Shown here one piece after another: positions 17,822 to 26,102 of a DNA stretch of 55,808 nucleotides. Below the pieces are notes generated by a model. That model was not told the origin of the DNA, made no database searches, and worked only from the letters and a program-made list of their open reading frames with translations. Origin of the DNA: Bacteroidota bacterium (GTDB lineage Bacteria; Bacteroidota; Bacteroidia; Chitinophagales; Chitinophagaceae); the NCBI GenBank assembly GCA_023429825.1, contig JAEZDC010000050.1:1-55808 (forward strand), in the 5' to 3' direction. A program made the translations under genes and the position numbers. How positions within the stretch are numbered: position 1 is the stretch's first letter; every line of letters starts with the position of its first letter.

Positions 17822-19048
17822 ATGGCTGAACACATCAATATCAGGTTGCCGGAAGGCTCGATAGAAAAACAGACTACTACATTAAATTTAGGACCCACAC
17901 ATCCTGCGACGCATGGTGTGTTCCAGAATATAGTTGAACTTGATGGTGAAAAGATCGTATCTGCAGAGCAAACTGTTGGATACATTCATCGTGCTTTTGA
18001 AAAGATCGCAGAACGAAGACCGCTTTACCAGATCACTCCACTTACCGACAGGTTGAATTACTGCTCCGCTCCGCTTAACAATATGGGCTGGCATTTAACC
18101 TGCGAAAAACTTCTTAATATCAAAACCCCGAAGCGGGTTGATTATCTCCGTGTAATCATAATGGAACTTGCCAGAATTGCCGATCACCTGATCTGTAATT
18201 CTATCGTTGGTGTTGATACGGGTGCGTATACAGGTTTCTTGTACGTGATGCAATATCGCGAACTTATTTATGAGATATGGGAAGAAGTCTGCGGCTCGCG
18301 TTTAACAACCAACATTGGTCGTATTGGTGGGTTTGAAAGAAACTTCAACAATATCGCTTTTGAAAAGCTGGAGAAATTCCTAAGAGAATATCCGAAAGTG
18401 CTGAAGGAGTTTGAGAACCTGTTCACACGCAACAGGATCTTCATGGATAGAACTATGGGCACTGGTGGCATTAGTGCAGAAAGAGCTTTGAACTATGGAT
18501 TCACCGGTCCTAACTTAAGGGCGGCGGGTGTTGATTATGATGTGAGGGTGCATAGCCCTTACAGCAGTTATGAAGATTTTGACTTCATTGTACCCGTTGG
18601 TAAAACAGGAGATAACTACGACAGGTTTTTAGTGCGCAATCAGGAGATGTGGCAATCGTTGAATATACTTGAACAGGCGTACAGAAAAGTACAGGAGTTT
18701 AAAGGAGCTGAAGCAGAAGTCTTTCACGCTGATGTTCCTGAATATTATTTGCCGCAGAAGAAAGATGTGTATACAAAAATGGAGGCGTTGATCTGGCATT
18801 TCAAGATCATCATGGGTGAGATTGATATGCCACCGGGTGAAGTCTATCATTCAATAGAAGGTGCTAACGGAGAACTTGGTTTTTACTTAATAAGTGATGG
18901 AGGAAGAACACCTTTCCGCTTACACTTCAGGAGACCATGCTTTATATATTACCAGTCTTATGAAGAGTTAGTGAAAGATGGTATGTTGAGCGATGCGGTA
19001 ATAACAATGAGTAGTTTGAATTTAATAGCGGGAGAAATGGATGCGTAG
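17822..19048 (+). CDS. nuoD: NADH-quinone oxidoreductase subunit D
   Basis: A 408-residue 49-kDa-type subunit that forms the quinone-binding site with NuoB. Landmarks are LNLGPTHPATHGV (quinone-site His), AFEKIAERRPLYQ, the PLNNMGWHL region, MGTGGISAERAL and the C-terminal PFRLHFRRPCFIYYQ. The family descends from NiFe hydrogenase large subunits but lacks metal ligands. Length is normal. Confidence 0.96.
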   Translation: MAEHINIRLPEGSIEKQTTTLNLGPTHPATHGVFQNIVELDGEKIVSAEQTVGYIHRAFEKIAERRPLYQITPLTDRLNYCSAPLNNMGWHLTCEKLLNIKTPKRVDYLRVIIMELARIADHLICNSIVGVDTGAYTGFLYVMQYRELIYEIWEEVCGSRLTTNIGRIGGFERNFNNIAFEKLEKFLREYPKVLKEFENLFTRNRIFMDRTMGTGGISAERALNYGFTGPNLRAAGVDYDVRVHSPYSSYEDFDFIVPVGKTGDNYDRFLVRNQEMWQSLNILEQAYRKVQEFKGAEAEVFHADVPEYYLPQKKDVYTKMEALIWHFKIIMGEIDMPPGEVYHSIEGANGELGFYLISDGGRTPFRLHFRRPCFIYYQSYEELVKDGMLSDAVITMSSLNLIAGEMDA

Positions 19049-19064
19049 AATAATGCTAAATGAT

Positions 19065-19113
19065 AAATGTTGAATTTCAAATGTGATTAATTCAACATTT
19101 AAAATTCAACATT
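19065..19113. repeat. AT-rich inverted repeat between nuoD and nuoE
   Basis: AAATGTTGAATT (19065-19076) and AATTCAACATTT (19089-19100) are perfect 12-bp inverted arms around a 12-base loop. AATTCAACATT then repeats directly at 19103-19113. It would form a hairpin in the nuo message without a U tract, so an RNA-stability or processing element is more likely than a terminator. Confidence 0.65.
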
Positions 19114-19128
19114 CAAAACAGATACAAA

Positions 19129-19629
19129 GTGGTGAAATTTTCAGATGATAAATTGGCGAAGGTGCAGGAGATCGTTGCACGTTATCCGGATGGAAAGGAA
19201 AAAAGTGCATTGATTCCCGTTTTGCATTTAGCGCAGGAGACATTCGGCGGATGGCTGAGTGTAGAAGCGATGGATTATGTAGCGGAGCTGCTGAACATAA
19301 AGCCTATCGAGGTATACGAAGTAGCTACGTTCTACAGTATGTACAACCTTAAGCCAGTTGGTAAATATTTATTCGAAGTTTGCCAGACAGGTCCTTGTAT
19401 GTTGAATGGAAGTGACGGCATCATCGATTATATAAAAGAGAAGTTGGGAATTGGTGTAGGCGAAACCACTGCAGATGGAATGTTCACTCTAAAAACAGTT
19501 GAGTGTTTAGGCGCTTGCGGTTATGCACCTATGATGCAGTTAGGTAAACATTACAGAGAGCATCTTACAAAAGATAAAGTAGACTCGATCATTGATGAAT
19601 GCAGGAAGAATGCTGCAGTAAATAATTAA
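19129..19629 (+). CDS. nuoE: NADH-quinone oxidoreductase subunit E
   Basis: A 166-residue thioredoxin-fold subunit carrying the 2Fe-2S cluster N1a. Ligand motifs are FEVCQTGPCML (C-x4-C) and VECLGACGYAP (C-x3-C). Translation starts at GTG: two adjacent GTG codons at 19129 and 19132 precede KFSDDKLAKVQE, with no ATG nearby. It is followed one base later by a secreted NTF2-like gene instead of nuoF. Confidence 0.94.
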   Translation: MVKFSDDKLAKVQEIVARYPDGKEKSALIPVLHLAQETFGGWLSVEAMDYVAELLNIKPIEVYEVATFYSMYNLKPVGKYLFEVCQTGPCMLNGSDGIIDYIKEKLGIGVGETTADGMFTLKTVECLGACGYAPMMQLGKHYREHLTKDKVDSIIDECRKNAAVNN

Positions 19630-19630
19630 G

Positions 19631-20062
19631 ATGAAGAAGTATGTAGTTCTTTGTTTAATGCTGATCGCTTTCAGTGCAGGTGCACAAAGTAAAAAGGAAA
19701 AGCAGGTCATTGAAAGAACATACTTATTAAGCCATACTGTTTTCGGAACGAAGGATAGTTTAATACTGGAAGATCTATTTGCAAAGAGAGCAACTTACGG
19801 TCATTCTGGTGGAAAAATTGAAAATAGAGAGGAGGCAATCAGCAATATTACTCATAACCTATCTGTATATACAGATACCATAGTGAGTAATATAACAGTG
19901 ATTTTTCATGATGATGTGGCGATCGTTCGCCATGTATTCAAAGGCATTGAAACCAAAGCTGATGGCAAAGCGATCGCTTTGAACCTGGGAATGATTTTAA
20001 CCTGGGTGAAGGAAAAAGGGAAGTGGCGATTGTTTGGAAGACAGGCAATTAAACTGTCGTAA
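19631..20062 (+). CDS. Secreted NTF2-like (DUF4440/SnoaL-type) protein
   Basis: A 143-residue protein with a clean signal peptide (KKYVVLCLMLIAFSAGAQ). The mature part is an NTF2/SnoaL-like cone fold: KDSLILEDLFAKRATYGHSGG, REEAISNI, then strands VSNITVIFHDDVAIVRHVF and LGMILTWVKEKGKWRLFGRQAIKL. Members are small binding proteins or enzymes; no catalytic residues can be assigned. It starts one base after nuoE and overlaps the next gene by one base (TAATG), so it is embedded in the nuo message. The next gene is a paralogue. Confidence 0.8.
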   Translation: MKKYVVLCLMLIAFSAGAQSKKEKQVIERTYLLSHTVFGTKDSLILEDLFAKRATYGHSGGKIENREEAISNITHNLSVYTDTIVSNITVIFHDDVAIVRHVFKGIETKADGKAIALNLGMILTWVKEKGKWRLFGRQAIKLS

Positions 20063-20475
20063 TGAAATATATTGTTACAATACTGTTGTTCTTTGTAAGT
20101 GTGGCATGTTTTGGTCAACGTAATGTTGGGGAAAATAGCAGAGATCTGGATATTGCTTTAGTTGAATTGGATACTGCTTTTTTGAACCAGTATTTACATG
20201 ATGAACTTAGTTATGGCCATTCGAACGGTTGGATAGAAAGTAAAAGAGATGTGATTGAACATCTGCTTTCTGGAAAGCTGAGGTATGTTTCAATCAGGTC
20301 TAAGGAACTTTCCAGGCAAGAAACTGGAACGGTAACAATTGTTAGAGCAGAAAGTAATACCAGGTATGTACTTGATGGGAAAGAAGGAGAGTTGAAGTTA
20401 CATGTATTGCAAGTTTGGTTGCAAAATGGATACAAGTGGCAGTTGTTGAGCAGACAAAGCACCAAGTTGAATTAG
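20062..20475 (+). CDS. Secreted NTF2-like protein, paralogue of the previous gene
   Basis: A 137-residue protein with signal peptide MKYIVTILLFFVSVACFGQ and the same fold: LVELDTAFLNQYLHDELSYGHSNG, KRDVIEHL, and the C-terminal LQVWLQNGYKWQLLSRQSTKL that parallels the LFGRQAIKL end of its neighbour. The shared YGHSxG and RQxxKL segments show tandem duplication. It sits between nuoE and nuoF, translationally coupled to its partner. Confidence 0.8.
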   Translation: MKYIVTILLFFVSVACFGQRNVGENSRDLDIALVELDTAFLNQYLHDELSYGHSNGWIESKRDVIEHLLSGKLRYVSIRSKELSRQETGTVTIVRAESNTRYVLDGKEGELKLHVLQVWLQNGYKWQLLSRQSTKLN

Positions 20476-20490
20476 TAACTAAAAAAATCT

Positions 20491-20685
20491 ATGAAAAAGA
20501 AGATGAATTGGAAGCTATTAGTCTTGGATATTCTTACGCTCGCATACATTGTGCTGAATATCTATAGCTGGAACGAAATGGAACCAGTGAAAAAGATGAT
20601 GCATACCATACTAGCGATAGGTTGGATATGTTTTAGAATAGATGACCATTATCAATTCTACAAGAAAGAAAGACGATTGTATTGA
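20491..20685 (+). CDS. Small membrane protein inside the nuo cluster
   Basis: A 64-residue protein with two hydrophobic segments (LLVLDILTLAYIVLNIYSW and MHTILAIGWICFRI) and basic ends. I do not recognise a family. It lies 15 bases after the second NTF2-like gene and is followed by a copy of the dispersed repeat that leads to nuoF. Confidence 0.6.
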   Translation: MKKKMNWKLLVLDILTLAYIVLNIYSWNEMEPVKKMMHTILAIGWICFRIDDHYQFYKKERRLY

Positions 20686-20750
20686 TACAGTACAAGAGTG
20701 CGACGCAACGAAAGTTGAAAGAAGAGATACAGCTGACTAACTAAAAAATA
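20685..20750 (+). repeat. Dispersed intergenic repeat, copy 4
   Basis: GTACAAGAGTGCGACGCAACG, then ATACAGCTGACTAACTAAAAA. It extends into AAAAAATAAAtCCTTAGG, which also ends the copy at 24506. It fills the gap before nuoF. Confidence 0.65.
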
Positions 20751-20768
20751 AATCCTTAGGGATTAACG

Positions 20769-22121
20769 ATGAAAAAATTATTATTAGAGAACGATCATAT
20801 TGAAGGTATACGCTTCTTCGAGGCTTACCGTAAGAACGGTGGTTACAGAAGTGTAGAGAAGGCCTTGAAGCAAATGAGCCCTGATGCGGTTGTTGAAGAG
20901 GTGAAGAAGAGTGGTCTTCGTGGCAGAGGTGGTGCAGGATTTCCGACGGGAATGAAATGGAGTTTTCTTGCAAAGCCTGAAGGGGTGCCTCGTTACCTTG
21001 TTTGCAATGCAGATGAGAGTGAGCCGGGAACTTTTAAGGATAGATACTTAATGGAGTTCATTCCGCATTTGTTAGTAGAAGGAATGATCGTTTCATCTTT
21101 TGCGTTAGGCTCAAACCGTTCTTATATATATATCCGTGGCGAGTATGCATGGATCGTTGATATCTTAGAACAAGCCATCGCAGAAGCAAAGCAAAATGGA
21201 TTTTTAGGTAAGAATATTTTAGGAAGTGGTTTCGATTGCGAGATATATGTGCAGCGTGGTGCAGGTGCTTACATCTGTGGTGAAGAAACTGCATTGATAG
21301 AAAGTTTGGAAGGTAAAAGAGGTAATCCAAGAATTAAACCTCCGTTTCCTGCGGTGAAAGGATTATGGGATTGTCCAACTGTTGTAAACAATGTAGAGAC
21401 GCTCGCAGCGGTAGTTCCGATCATGAACATGGGTGGGGAAGAGTATGCGAGGATCGGTGTGGGAAGATCTACAGGAACTAAACTGATCTCTGCTTGTGGT
21501 AATATCAATAAGCCAGGCGTGTACGAGATTGATATGACCATCTCGGTTGAGGAATTTATTTTCAGCGATGAATATTGCGGCGGTATTCCAAATGGAAAAA
21601 GATTGAAAGCTTGTATTCCGGGTGGATCGTCTGTGCCTATTCTTCCTGCGAACTTGTTATTAAAAACGGCAAAAGGCGAAACACGTTACATGAACTATGA
21701 AAGTTTAGCTGACGGAGGTTTTGCTTCGGGTTCAATGATGGGTAGTGGAGGATTTATTGTGCTGGATGAAGATCAGTGCGTAGTGCGACACACGTTAACA
21801 CTTGCAAGATTCTATCGTCATGAAAGTTGCGGACAATGTTCTCCTTGCCGTGAAGGAACTGGATGGATGGAGAAAATTTTAAAGAACATCGAATACGGAA
21901 AAGGCAAGTTGAGTGATATCGATCTGTTATGGGATATTCAAAGAAAGATCGAGGGAAATACGATCTGTCCGTTAGGTGATGCAGCAGCATGGCCTGTAGC
22001 AGCAGCGATAAGGCATTTCAGAGATGAGTTTGAATGGCATGTGATGAATCCTGAAGAATGCCAGAGAAGAAATTATGGATTGGCGCATTATGCTGATCCG
22101 ATTCATGTGCCAGTAGGATAA
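20769..22121 (+). CDS. nuoF: NADH-quinone oxidoreductase subunit F
   Basis: A 450-residue peripheral subunit that binds NADH, FMN and 4Fe-4S cluster N3. The Gly-rich NADH site is GLRGRGGAGFPTGMKW, the FMN region includes CNADESEPGTFKDR, a further loop is GAGAYICGEETALIES, and the cluster ligands are ESCGQCSPCREGT plus a distal Cys in NTICPLGDAA. Length is normal. It receives hydride from NADH and passes electrons to NuoE and NuoG clusters. Confidence 0.97.
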   Translation: MKKLLLENDHIEGIRFFEAYRKNGGYRSVEKALKQMSPDAVVEEVKKSGLRGRGGAGFPTGMKWSFLAKPEGVPRYLVCNADESEPGTFKDRYLMEFIPHLLVEGMIVSSFALGSNRSYIYIRGEYAWIVDILEQAIAEAKQNGFLGKNILGSGFDCEIYVQRGAGAYICGEETALIESLEGKRGNPRIKPPFPAVKGLWDCPTVVNNVETLAAVVPIMNMGGEEYARIGVGRSTGTKLISACGNINKPGVYEIDMTISVEEFIFSDEYCGGIPNGKRLKACIPGGSSVPILPANLLLKTAKGETRYMNYESLADGGFASGSMMGSGGFIVLDEDQCVVRHTLTLARFYRHESCGQCSPCREGTGWMEKILKNIEYGKGKLSDIDLLWDIQRKIEGNTICPLGDAAAWPVAAAIRHFRDEFEWHVMNPEECQRRNYGLAHYADPIHVPVG

Positions 22122-22171
22122 AAGTAATTGTGGTCATAGATTTTTGATTTTATTATTTTGATTTTTGATTT

Positions 22172-23287
22172 ATGTCAGATCAGCTTTTGAAAGTTACCAT
22201 TGATAATATAACCATCGAGGTTCCGGCGGGAACAACGATACTAAATGCGGCACGTAAGATCGGCGGAGATGTTACTCCTCCTGCTATGTGCTACTACAGC
22301 AAGTTGGAAGGCAGCGGTGGTAAGTGCAGAACCTGTTTGGTAGAAGTGAGTAAAGGTTCTGAAAAAGATCCTCGCCCAATGCCGAAACTGGTGGCATCAT
22401 GCAGAACAACAGTGATGGATGGAATGGAAGTAAAAAGCATCACTTCGGAAAAGGTATTGGATGCAAGAAAAGGTGTTGTTGAATTTTTATTGATCAATCA
22501 TCCTCTGGATTGCCCTATATGCGACCAGGCAGGAGAATGTCATTTACAGGATCTCAGCTATGAGCATGGTGGTGAAGGAACCCGTTTCGAATTTGAAAGA
22601 AGAACGTTTCCTAAGCATGAATTAGGGCCATACATTCAATTGCATATGACGAGATGCATTCTTTGCTATCGGTGTGTGTATACAGCAGATCAACTTACGA
22701 ACAGTAGAGATCATGGAGTGTTGGATAGAGGTGACCATGCACAGATCGCTACTTACATAGAAAAAAGTTTGGAAAATGATTTCATCGGGAATGTAATCGA
22801 TGTATGCCCCGTGGGTGCATTAACAGACAGAACTTTCCGTTTCAAGAATCGTGTATGGTTCTTAAAGCCAGTTAATGCTCATAGAGATTGTCCAAAATGC
22901 TCGGGCAGAGTAGCGTTATGGAATCGTGGTGATGAAGTGTTTCGTGTAACAGCAAGAAAAGATCAATGGGGTGAGATTGAAGATAATCCGGATGGATCAA
23001 CAGGTTGGATTTGTAATGAATGTCGATTCGAAAAAAAGAAAACAAGTGATTGGGTGATTGAAGGCCCGAGGGAAATAGCTCGTCATTCAGTGATCTCTGC
23101 CAATCACTACATTAAAGTTGATGAGCAGCAAGATGTGATGCCTGAACTGATGGGCCAAAACCCAAAGCTGTTGTTGGATATTCATGATGTTAGCGATGTA
23201 AATAAGCCGCAGGTGCATTTAAGTGAATTGGAAGGGCCTCCGACGAGCGAAGTTTACGAAGAGAAAAAAGGAATGAACCCTGAATAA
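22172..23287 (+). CDS. nuoG: NADH-quinone oxidoreductase subunit G (short form)
   Basis: A 371-residue iron-sulfur subunit. The N-terminus is a 2Fe-2S ferredoxin domain (CYYSKLEGSGGKCRTCLVEV and a distal CRT), followed by the His-Cys3 cluster motif around PLDCPICDQAGECHLQD, a 4Fe-4S site (TRCILCYRCV and DVCPVGAL) and another set (HRDCPKC ... WICNECRF). The large molybdopterin-oxidoreductase-like C-terminal domain of E. coli NuoG (about 900 residues) is absent. This short form is usual in Bacteroidota, so I do not read it as a truncation. nuoH starts nine bases later. Confidence 0.94.
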   Translation: MSDQLLKVTIDNITIEVPAGTTILNAARKIGGDVTPPAMCYYSKLEGSGGKCRTCLVEVSKGSEKDPRPMPKLVASCRTTVMDGMEVKSITSEKVLDARKGVVEFLLINHPLDCPICDQAGECHLQDLSYEHGGEGTRFEFERRTFPKHELGPYIQLHMTRCILCYRCVYTADQLTNSRDHGVLDRGDHAQIATYIEKSLENDFIGNVIDVCPVGALTDRTFRFKNRVWFLKPVNAHRDCPKCSGRVALWNRGDEVFRVTARKDQWGEIEDNPDGSTGWICNECRFEKKKTSDWVIEGPREIARHSVISANHYIKVDEQQDVMPELMGQNPKLLLDIHDVSDVNKPQVHLSELEGPPTSEVYEEKKGMNPE

Positions 23288-23296
23288 AAAACAGAT

Positions 23297-24352
23297 ATGA
23301 TCTTATTAGCGATAGATTGGTTCCTGGTAATTGAAAAACTTGTGTTGATAGTTGTCATCATCATGGCATCGCTTGGTATTGCTATGTATGAAACATGGGC
23401 TGAAAGAAAAGTCGCAGCTGCATTACAAGATCGTCCTGGTCCTAACAGGGCCGGTATTTTTGGTTTGTTACAGCCTATGGCTGATGGATTGAAGTTGTTC
23501 ATGAAGGAAGAGATCATTCCGAACACTTCAAATAAATTCTTATTTGTATTAGGCCCTTGCTTAGCGATGCTTGCAGCTATGATGACGTCTGCAGTAATTC
23601 CGTGGGGAGGAACTGTAGAATTTTTTGGAAGAACAATTGAATTGCAGATCACTGACATTAATATCGGGATCCTTTATGTGTTTGCAGTAGTCAGTTTGGG
23701 TGTATATGGAATAATGATCGGTGGATGGGCTTCCAATAATAAATTTTCTTTGATGGCTGCGTTAAGAGCAGCTAGCCAGGCGATCAGCTATGAATTGCCG
23801 ATGGGCCTTTCGATCATTGCACTTATCATGCTCACCGGTACGCCAAGCTTGCGTGGCATAGTAGATTTCCAGATCGCTGAAGGTAATTATTGGAATGTGG
23901 TATACCAGCCACTGGGCTTCTTAATATTTCTTATTTGCGCTTTCGCTGAATGTAACAGAACACCATTCGATCTTCCGGAAGCCGAGAATGAATTGAATTT
24001 TGGTTATCACCAGGAATATTCATCAATGAAGCTTGGATTTTACCTGTTCGCCGAGTACATCAACATGTTCATCAGCAGTGTGATCTTAGCTACATTATAT
24101 TTCGGCGGTTATGATATTCCATTCTTCAATGAAGCAGCGCATGCAGATTGGGGTAACTGGCTGGCGTTATTAGGAGCTGTCGCATTAATTGCTAAGGTTG
24201 TTTTCTTCATATTCTTATTCATGTGGGTACGATGGACTATTCCTAGATTCCGATACGACCAATTAATGAATTTAGGATGGAAGAAAATGATCCCATTGGC
24301 ATTGTTTAATATGCTGATAACAGCAGTAGTGATATTGTGGTTGAATAAATAG
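23297..24352 (+). CDS. nuoH: NADH-quinone oxidoreductase subunit H
   Basis: A 351-residue membrane subunit with about eight helices that bridges the quinone site to the proton channels. Signatures: ETWAERKVAAALQDRPGPNR near the N-terminus and the acidic loop AFAECNRTPFDLPEAENEL. Length is normal. It is followed by a 295-bp gap with repeats before nuoI, the longest interruption in the cluster. Confidence 0.96.
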   Translation: MILLAIDWFLVIEKLVLIVVIIMASLGIAMYETWAERKVAAALQDRPGPNRAGIFGLLQPMADGLKLFMKEEIIPNTSNKFLFVLGPCLAMLAAMMTSAVIPWGGTVEFFGRTIELQITDINIGILYVFAVVSLGVYGIMIGGWASNNKFSLMAALRAASQAISYELPMGLSIIALIMLTGTPSLRGIVDFQIAEGNYWNVVYQPLGFLIFLICAFAECNRTPFDLPEAENELNFGYHQEYSSMKLGFYLFAEYINMFISSVILATLYFGGYDIPFFNEAAHADWGNWLALLGAVALIAKVVFFIFLFMWVRWTIPRFRYDQLMNLGWKKMIPLALFNMLITAVVILWLNK

Positions 24353-24380
24353 TGTGGAGCAGAGTGCAGTAACTCCGGTT

Positions 24381-24413
24381 TAACATCCGTTGCGTCGCAC
24401 TCTTGTACGGTAG
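24381..24413 (-). repeat. Dispersed intergenic repeat, copy 5 (inverted, partial)
   Basis: On the minus strand: CCGTACAAGAGTGCGACGCA followed by ACGGATG. It faces the full copy at 24506, so the two can pair in the nuoH-nuoI RNA spacer (GTACAAG with CTTGTAC at the core). Confidence 0.65.
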
Positions 24414-24474
24414 GAAAGACATCGGCAACCAGGTGTCAGCAGTCAGCAGAGTTTAATAGAAGTTGATATGTTTT

Positions 24475-24502
24475 GCTGATAGCTGAATGCTGAAAGCTGA
24501 TA
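24475..24502 (+). repeat. Heptamer array GCTGAnA x4
   Basis: Four consecutive 7-bp units, GCTGATA GCTGAAT GCTGAAA GCTGATA, in the nuoH-nuoI spacer. A related inverse form (GTCAGCAGTCAGCAG) lies about 40 bp upstream at 24435-24449. The purpose is unknown; such short GCTGA repeats look like mutable spacer DNA. Confidence 0.6.
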
Positions 24503-24505
24503 ATT

Positions 24506-24600
24506 GATCGGAACGTACAAGTGAGTGACACAACAGGCGATGAGTAAAGTTGTTACAGCTCGCTACATAAAAAATAAACTAACTCTTAGGAGACTTAAAT
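24506..24600 (+). repeat. Dispersed intergenic repeat, copy 6 (longest)
   Basis: GATCGGAACGTACAAGTGAG, TGACACAACAGGCGATG, a variable centre, TTACAGCTCGCTACATAAAA, then AATAAACTAACTCTTAGGAG. This is the most complete copy in the window and a good query for finding others. Confidence 0.75.
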
Positions 24601-24647
24601 ATTTTTGCGAACTTTTAAAATCTCCTTGCGAGAAAGAGATATAGGAA

Positions 24648-25181
24648 ATGCAGGCATTAACAAACAGATCGAAACCAGTAGAACGTAAACCTGTCAACTT
24701 CGTTGAGAGCCTTTACCTGTGGAATATTTTGAAAGGGATGCTCATCACCTTTTCGCATCTATTCAAGAAAAGACCAACCGTTCAATATCCTGAGCAAAAG
24801 CGTCCGTTCAGCCAGGTTTTTCGCGGCTTACACGTTTTGAACCGCGATGAAGAGGGAAGAGAAAGGTGTACCGCATGTGGCTTGTGTGCATTGGCTTGCC
24901 CTGCCGAAGCTATTACAATGGAAGCTGCTGAAAGAAAGATCGGTGAAGAACATTTGTATCGTGAAGAGAAATATGCAGCGAAATATGAAGTGAACATGCT
25001 TCGATGCATATTCTGTGGATTATGCGAAGAGGCTTGTCCGAAAGATGCAGTATATCTTTCAGAAACACCGGCGCCACCGAGTTTTACAAGAGAAAGTTTT
25101 ATTTATAAAAAAGACGATCTGCTGATCCCAAATCCTAAAACAGAAACCGAAGATCTGAAGAAAGCAAAAGGATTGAATTAA
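24648..25181 (+). CDS. nuoI: NADH-quinone oxidoreductase subunit I
   Basis: A 177-residue ferredoxin-like subunit carrying two 4Fe-4S clusters (N6a and N6b): CTACGLCALACPAEAI and CIFCGLCEEACPKDAV, each with the C-x2-C-x2-C-x3-C-P spacing. The N-terminus has an amphipathic anchor segment. It passes electrons from NuoG to NuoB. nuoJ follows after about 23 bp. Confidence 0.96.
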   Translation: MQALTNRSKPVERKPVNFVESLYLWNILKGMLITFSHLFKKRPTVQYPEQKRPFSQVFRGLHVLNRDEEGRERCTACGLCALACPAEAITMEAAERKIGEEHLYREEKYAAKYEVNMLRCIFCGLCEEACPKDAVYLSETPAPPSFTRESFIYKKDDLLIPNPKTETEDLKKAKGLN

Positions 25182-25204
25182 GAGTCAGTAGCCAACTAAT
25201 TGCA

Positions 25205-25732
25205 ATGAATATAACCGAAATAATTTTCTGGATCTTAAGCGGAATAGCCATCATCAGCGCTATTATGGTACTGATGAGTAAAAACCCTGTTCATAGTGTA
25301 TTATGGCTGATCGCTGTTTTCTTTGCCATCTCAGGTCATTATATTTTGATGAATGCACAGTTTCTTGCGATCGTGAACCTCATTGTGTATGCCGGGGCCA
25401 TAATGGTATTGTTCCTGTTCGTGATCATGTTAATGAACCAAAGAGCAGAAACTGAACACAGGAAAAATCTTTGGATAAGACTGGCTGGTGCAATCTCTGG
25501 TGGAAGTTTATTGTTGATATTGATCGCTGCTTTAAGACAGGCTAATGATTTTGTGCTGAATACAAATGGAAAGATCGAACAAAAAACCGCACTCGTAAAA
25601 GAAGGCGGCATTGGTTTGATCGAAAACCTTGGGAAAGTATTATTCAGCCAATATGTAGTGCCTTTTGAAATTAGCAGTGTATTGTTTCTGACTGCTATGG
25701 TAGGTGCTGTGGTAATAGGAAAGAAAGACTAA
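25205..25732 (+). CDS. nuoJ: NADH-quinone oxidoreductase subunit J
   Basis: A 175-residue membrane subunit with five hydrophobic segments. The conserved stretch NPVHSVLWLIAVFFAISG and the third helix VNLIVYAGAIMVLFLFVIMLM, which contains the pi-bulge region of the family, identify it. nuoK begins nine bases later. Confidence 0.95.
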   Translation: MNITEIIFWILSGIAIISAIMVLMSKNPVHSVLWLIAVFFAISGHYILMNAQFLAIVNLIVYAGAIMVLFLFVIMLMNQRAETEHRKNLWIRLAGAISGGSLLLILIAALRQANDFVLNTNGKIEQKTALVKEGGIGLIENLGKVLFSQYVVPFEISSVLFLTAMVGAVVIGKKD

Positions 25733-25741
25733 AACTGATTT

Positions 25742-26074
25742 ATGCCGATTCATTATTATATCGTTCTTGCAATCACATTATTCTGCATTGGTGTTGTAGG
25801 TGTACTAACCCGCCGCAACGCGATCATCGTATTTATGTGCATTGAACTGATGTTGAATGCAGTTAATTTATTATTGGTTGCATTTTCTAAAATGCATGAG
25901 GCGGCAGCTGCGACGACCGGCTCATTAAACAATGGAGTTGACGGGCAGTTGTTCGTATTCTTTATTATGGTGGTTGCTGCAGCAGAAGTGAGTGTGGGGT
26001 TAGCGATCATAGTGATGATGTATAGAAATGTGCATTCTGTGGATATTAATTTCTTAAACAGGCTCAAGAACTAA
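25742..26074 (+). CDS. nuoK: NADH-quinone oxidoreductase subunit K
   Basis: A 110-residue three-helix subunit related to MrpC. The helix FMCIELMLNAVNLLLVAF carries the conserved buried Glu and the next helix VVAAAEVSVGLAIIVMMYR carries the second. Length is normal (about 100). It takes part in the proton pathway. Confidence 0.95.
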   Translation: MPIHYYIVLAITLFCIGVVGVLTRRNAIIVFMCIELMLNAVNLLLVAFSKMHEAAAATTGSLNNGVDGQLFVFFIMVVAAAEVSVGLAIIVMMYRNVHSVDINFLNRLKN

Positions 26075-26102
26075 GTACTAAGTACTTGCCAAAATAATTG
26101 TG

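Noticed and set aside
22172..23287. nuoG as a truncated pseudogene
   Set aside because: All iron-sulfur motifs are present and the short form without the molybdopterin-type domain is usual in Bacteroidota.
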